A stretch of DNA of 64,000 nucleotides from Aphelenchoides besseyi. Lineage: Eukaryota > Nematoda > Chromadorea > Rhabditida > Aphelenchoididae. Below the pieces are notes generated by a model that saw only the letters and a list, made by a program, of their open reading frames with translations, was not told the origin of the DNA and searched no databases. This document shows positions 59,552 to 64,000 of this stretch, piece after piece. Location: positions 1,550,001 to 1,614,000 of the forward strand of contig JAMPIQ010000002.1 in assembly GCA_024699855.1 (NCBI GenBank), in the 5' to 3' direction. Position 1 is the first letter of the stretch, and each line of letters begins with the position of its first letter. The translations under genes were made by a program, and so were the position numbers.

Positions 59552-60045
59552 TCAATGGAAGGTGGTTGCTCTCAGAAGTTGATGTTTGGTAGTTGGCATT
59601 CTTTTGACGTTGTTTGTATGATGTGTATGTAACTGATTGTAATTGAATGCAAACTTGCACATACCGATGTGATATTGCAAACTGAAATGTGCATTATTGG
59701 AGATGAACGATACCGGATGATCTATCTTATGTGCAATTGAGCCGCCAATAACGTGTAGCAAATCAGTCAAAAGCACTTTTTTGACATTATTCTTAACGTA
59801 GGGAAGCACCGAACACCGCGGAAACACGAGAATGAACGCACCAAGAACAAGATTTAACACTGGAATTCGTTCACGAATTCTTTCGAAGAAAATGGCGTAA
59901 CGTCGTTCAACAAGCAATCCTCCGTGAAATAGCTGAACTTCAACTTAACACCAAAACTTTCGTGATTACAACTTACCTTTGAAGCGACTGAACATATGAA
60001 GCCGGAAATAAGCGTGATGTAACGACTGTCGCCGCTAAAACACAA
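59552..60045 (-). pseudogene. Fragment of a nematode 7TM receptor
   Basis: Two adjoining exons (intron near 59979-59936) encode ITLISGFICSVASK and then LFHGGLLVERRYAIFFERI with NLVLGAFILVF. The H..LLVERRYA block is like the third-helix end of Sra/Srb/Sre-type receptors (ERxxAT). The helices before and after are missing or in broken frames, so this looks like a remnant. Confidence 0.45.
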
Positions 60046-61218
60046 ATATAACTGCTCATTTGCGTCAACTAACTTTCAAACATAATCACAAGCTTCTAAA
60101 TGACGGACGTAAAGATACTACAAACAGAATTTAAATGCTTAAGCTTTCAGGCCAACATCCTAACTTATACACATAATCATGAAGCAGTAAGTCAAACCCC
60201 AGAAGTAGGAGAAGAAACCCGAAATACAAATAATCTTCAAAAAACAGAACAAGAATACGAAATTGTAGTTTCACAGACAAAAAGTTCATCTTTATAATGA
60301 ACATCTCAACTCTTGTTCTGAAAGTCCACGTGGATAGGAAGAGTAGACGACTAAGCTGGAAGTACAAACAGATTGTAAGGGTTGAAATTAGTTTTCCCAA
60401 AACAAGACATTAAAGATAACTCGCTTATATTTCATTTTTACAGATCACGAGTAAATTTGAGTACCACTTGACTAAAAAGGTTTTGCTCGTATCTTGACTT
60501 CTGTTCAATTGATTGCAAAAAAGCGGTCAAGTGGCTGTACGAGGGTGGTTTGGACATTGTTTCGAGTGATAACCCTCGCACTCCGGACCTGCTTATCCAC
60601 CACCTGCTCTTCGAGTTCTTATTCGCCCTGTTGAGCAGAAGACCAACTAACTCACAGGTCGCATTGACGGCGAGAGAAAACAAACCACGTGGTATTTCCA
60701 CGTGCTCTCTTGTCGTCTGCTCACGAGCCCTTTTGATCTCTTTGTTCTTGCTCTTGAAATGAATTGCTCAAAACTATTGAGGCGCTCTACTAGGGGACGT
60801 TGTTTTGATTCACATCTTTTGTATCGACAGAATCAGTTCTGAAAGTTGTTCAAACGATTGCATTAACTTTCTACACTTGATCGCTTTCTTACTACTGCAA
60901 TGCTTCGTAACTAACAAACTTCAAGAAACATTCACAAGAATCAGCTTTGAGAGCATAAACCTTTGATTTCTACAGCACTTACTGCGATAGTCGAGAACAC
61001 CAACACGTTTTGTTTAAGTTTCGTCTGCACACCTATTGACATATGACCTTTGGAGTTTATAAGGCTAAGAAAGTTTTAGTGAATATGTCGAAGAGAATGC
61101 ACCTGTGTAGTTAAAGACGTCATTCTTCTCGTTCCTTCCATCATCGTTTTATGATTCAGACTGTGTAAACTTTTACATTTCAACTTTTTTCCACTTAAAC
61201 TCACGACAATCTCTGATT
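60046..61218. other. Intergenic
   Basis: A 65-codon plus frame at 60100-60297 is open but lacks any domain. The promoter of the 7TM gene should lie in the last few hundred bases. Confidence 0.4.
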
Positions 61219-62419
61219 ATGTTTTCAACCAAATACGAGATCTTGCTGCTTCTTCTAACTGTTCTTACGCTGCTTTTGCAAATCTACATAATCTTTCTGA
61301 CTCGCTATAAGCTGCCCAAAACGATGGAGAACTATCGCTTCTTTTTGTACGTCTTCACGGTTTGCTCTTGTCTCGGGATACCAATTCACTCGAGAATTTA
61401 GTTTTGGGATCTTGTATTCGAGTTAACCTTCGGAATCGTTGTTGTTCCTTTTCCCTTAGCTCCGATTTTTGCAGCTGATGTCCGTGGAGTGGCCGGTTTG
61501 TTGTCGTTCGAATTTGCAAAAGTTGCTGTGAGTCGATCACTGGATTGAAGGACAAACGTGAATTTAGGTTTCCGCCTTGATAACCTTTGGAGCCAACGTT
61601 ATTCAGTCGCAGTTTTGGTGTTTGTGTTATCGTTTTGTTGCCGTTTTACCGAACAAATCGTATCAGACATGGTTTTGCAGTGCAAAATGTAAATTGATTT
61701 TTTTTTTGGTTGGTCAGTGCATTACCGTCTCCTTGGGCTTCGGTTTCTACCAAACAATGAACACAGAATCGGTTAGTTGAAACATCGCGTCTAAATGTAA
61801 CCGTCGATTTTAAGGAGACATACCGTATTTTGGGTGAACATGAATACCGTCGCGAAGACAAACGATTCGAAATACGTGGTAGAGTGATACTTGTCGAAGT
61901 CACATTCTTGTGGACTCATAATTATTTGCATATTATTGGGATTCTTTTCGTTCTAATCGAACTGGCTTGCGGTGTTCTCGTTTGCATTACTCTGAAAATT
62001 CTCAATAAGTATGCTGTCTCAGATCGCACTTTCAAACTTCAAATCCAGCTGCTGAAGGTTCTAGCCCTGCAGTTCGTATGCCCCTTGATCTTTATTTTCA
62101 TTCCTGTTATCGCTTTGATCTTAGTTATCTTCTTCGAGACTTCCATTCTTAATGATCTCACCGATCAAATTGGATTGTTCATGCTTTCTCTAATCGGACT
62201 TATCAATTGCATTCTTTGTCTTGTGTTCATTGGTCCTTACAAAAATTACACCTATTCCAAGTTCATCAAACCGTTTTTGCTTCTTGTTTGTCGAGGAAAA
62301 TGTCAAAATCCGAAGATCTACACAGTCGATCAACAACAACGAGCTGCAGCTTTGAGTCCAACGGTTGTGAATAACAGTGTTCCCAGTAACGCTCTCTATT
62401 CTTCTCACACTGCTCTATA
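61219..62419 (+). CDS. Nematode serpentine 7TM chemoreceptor (Srh/Str-like)
   Basis: Four exons (introns near 61360-61402, 61525-61566 and 61771-61814) share one frame from the ATG at 61219 to TAA at 62419. Seven hydrophobic segments are visible. Landmarks: KLPKTMENYRFFLYVFT after helix 1, IFAADVRGVAGLL, CLCYRFVAVLP at the end of helix 3 (the CYRF...P form common in Srh receptors) and LQIQLLKVLALQFVCPLIFIF. GPYKNYTYS follows the last helix. It is probably a ciliary chemosensory receptor; the ligand is unknown. It appears complete (about 360 residues). Confidence 0.8.
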
Positions 62420-64000
62420 AATATTAGTAGAATAACTCTGAAGTGAACGGCTTCTAAATTCGTCTTCTTTTCTTACATTAACCGCAATGAACACTGATCA
62501 GCAGTTTCAGTTTGCTCATCTGTAGCTTCTTATGGTTTACAGTCCAACCTTCTTTGACTACCTAATATTCCACTACGCGTTCATTTAGACATTTCTGCTA
62601 CTCTCCAACTTTATTTGAATTGCAATCGAAAGTAAAATTAACCTTCTGTAAAAAACCTTGCTCGTTAACCCACTCGTTGCAACAACCACCTGTCCGTTCA
62701 AATGGAAATTCCGAGAAACATTTGCTCTTCAACTCGACAGACGAGTTCACGACTTAATGCTAAGAATTCGTTAATGAGGTTAATGACGTTCTTTTGTCTG
62801 ATTGCTCGATGGGTCTGTAACTGAATATGACGACGACCTTTCGCGAGCCCAAATAACTGAAATGCAGCTTCAAGTGAGAATTCGAAACTCGACAACCAAA
62901 AGATGATCGAGTGTTTGTGCGATTCGCATAATTGTCTGATCACTTCTTATCACCAGCTGAACTTACTTTTGGTCGTTAGCACTGAGTCCTTCAGGAGAAG
63001 CATCCTTGTTCCAAAACTTAAATGTTCTCTTTGCTACATTCGAGCATTTCTTCCCTTTCTTTCGTGAATTTCCGACTTTGATTTGTGGTTTCTAGTTTTT
63101 TTGTCATCAAATTGCGCGTGCTAGTCGACTACAATCGGTGCTCAATACGTGGCTTAGAAGTCAGAACTTGAATGGCCATACGATAACCGGAAACCAACGT
63201 TCTTTTCTTCTCGACCTCAATATTGGTTAATTATGCCAAAATATGTTGAAAAAGTATCAATTAGACGCCGTAAAGAAACTCCACAGTTTTACTCGAGATT
63301 AATGTTTCAATTACCGTATACTATTTCACGAGCAAACATCTTGTCGGGATCTGTGACGTAGAAATTGATCGTCGTTTTGTTCGTCGATTTGCAGTTTGAA
63401 CTCAAAAGCCTTATTTCTGATTCAAATGATTCTATTTGGACGTAATGAAATGAGGTTTTTTTGTTTTTAATTCAAGTTTGTAGTCACACATTGAATACAA
63501 ACGCTCGGTCATGAGATTGTTCTGAAGGTTGTAGTCAATCGAGTAGGTTTTCCAAGTCGTCGGTTTGAAAACGAGTTAGCCGAAGTGACAATTCGAACGA
63601 ATTGGTTCGACTATTCTTGTTACTTGCAACCGGAAAAGTAAACAAGTGGGTTAATAAGCTGAAGAGATCTTTGCCTGAGTACTCAAATTGGATTTCAGTT
63701 CTCGATATCAAGTAAACGAAATTAACGACGCCTTTATAGGCGATCTAAATTGCCTCTAACCTTAGAAGGAGTTGTGAGATTCAAGTTGTGTCTCTGTAGA
63801 CATTCAAGCGACACCTCAAGGGTTAACACTATTTTGAGCCTCGACGAGAAATTTTATTCTTCCTTTTAAGCTCAAGAACTTTTATCCGCTGTTGAAGTCG
63901 ATGAAAAGGTTTGTTTCAGTTCCAAGCCAATTTTGTTGGTTTGTGAAGTTACGATTAACAGAAATAAACGAATTGCAAAATTGAGGGGTCGATTGATCTG
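62420..64000. other. No gene supported to the end of the window
   Basis: There are no joined exons, repeats or RNA genes that I can support. A gene could be cut by the window end. Confidence 0.4.

Noticed and set aside
1..64000. tRNA, rRNA and CRISPR features
   Set aside because: I looked for B-box-like GGTTCRANYCC with partner A boxes and for spaced repeats and saw none I could support by eye.

Overview
The window looks like nematode genomic DNA: AT-rich, with many short (about 36-60 b) GT-AG introns and typical nematode families (serpentine chemoreceptors, GT92 glycosyltransferase, CAP/SCP protein, ShKT-domain protein, OAC-type acyltransferase). I cannot name the species. All calls come from reading the sequence by eye; no database search was run.

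Layout. 1-18.9 kb is a host region with a coiled-coil protein, a DXO/RAI1-type decapping nuclease, an aspartic-protease-like pseudoenzyme, an oxysterol-binding-protein homologue, a CAP protein with a decayed CAP copy beside it, a small three-exon protein, a GT92 glycosyltransferase and a 7TM receptor. 18.9-45.1 kb is occupied by three head-to-tail Helitron-like rolling-circle transposons (18900-26721, 26722-35095, 35096-45092). Each carries a large Rep/helicase gene whose N-terminus resembles a Ulp1/C48 cysteine protease, plus different short intron-containing accessory genes (three putative OB-fold proteins and one zinc-finger protein with three 67-residue repeats). A Tc1-like element (36587-38098) sits inside the third unit, and a 100-N assembly gap removes the helicase part of its Rep/helicase gene.

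45.1-64 kb returns to host genes: a Ly6-like GPI protein, a truncated ABCC transporter, a two-domain ShKT protein, an OAC-type acyltransferase, a small multi-pass membrane protein, a receptor fragment and a complete 7TM receptor. The acyltransferase appears to be split by an older minus-strand Helitron-like insertion beginning at 53578, which carries a homologue of the zinc-finger accessory gene. That gene is itself interrupted by a mariner-superfamily element with 189-b inverted repeats (51152-52824).

How the parts fit. The Rep/helicase would supply HUH nicking and unwinding. The OB-fold proteins are plausible ssDNA-binding partners, and the zinc-finger family is an undescribed-looking companion found in two separate Helitron units. 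Four of these accessory genes share a TATAAAAG box a short distance upstream. Most Rep/helicase copies carry one-base homopolymer indels, so it must be settled whether they are decayed or whether the assembly contains errors.
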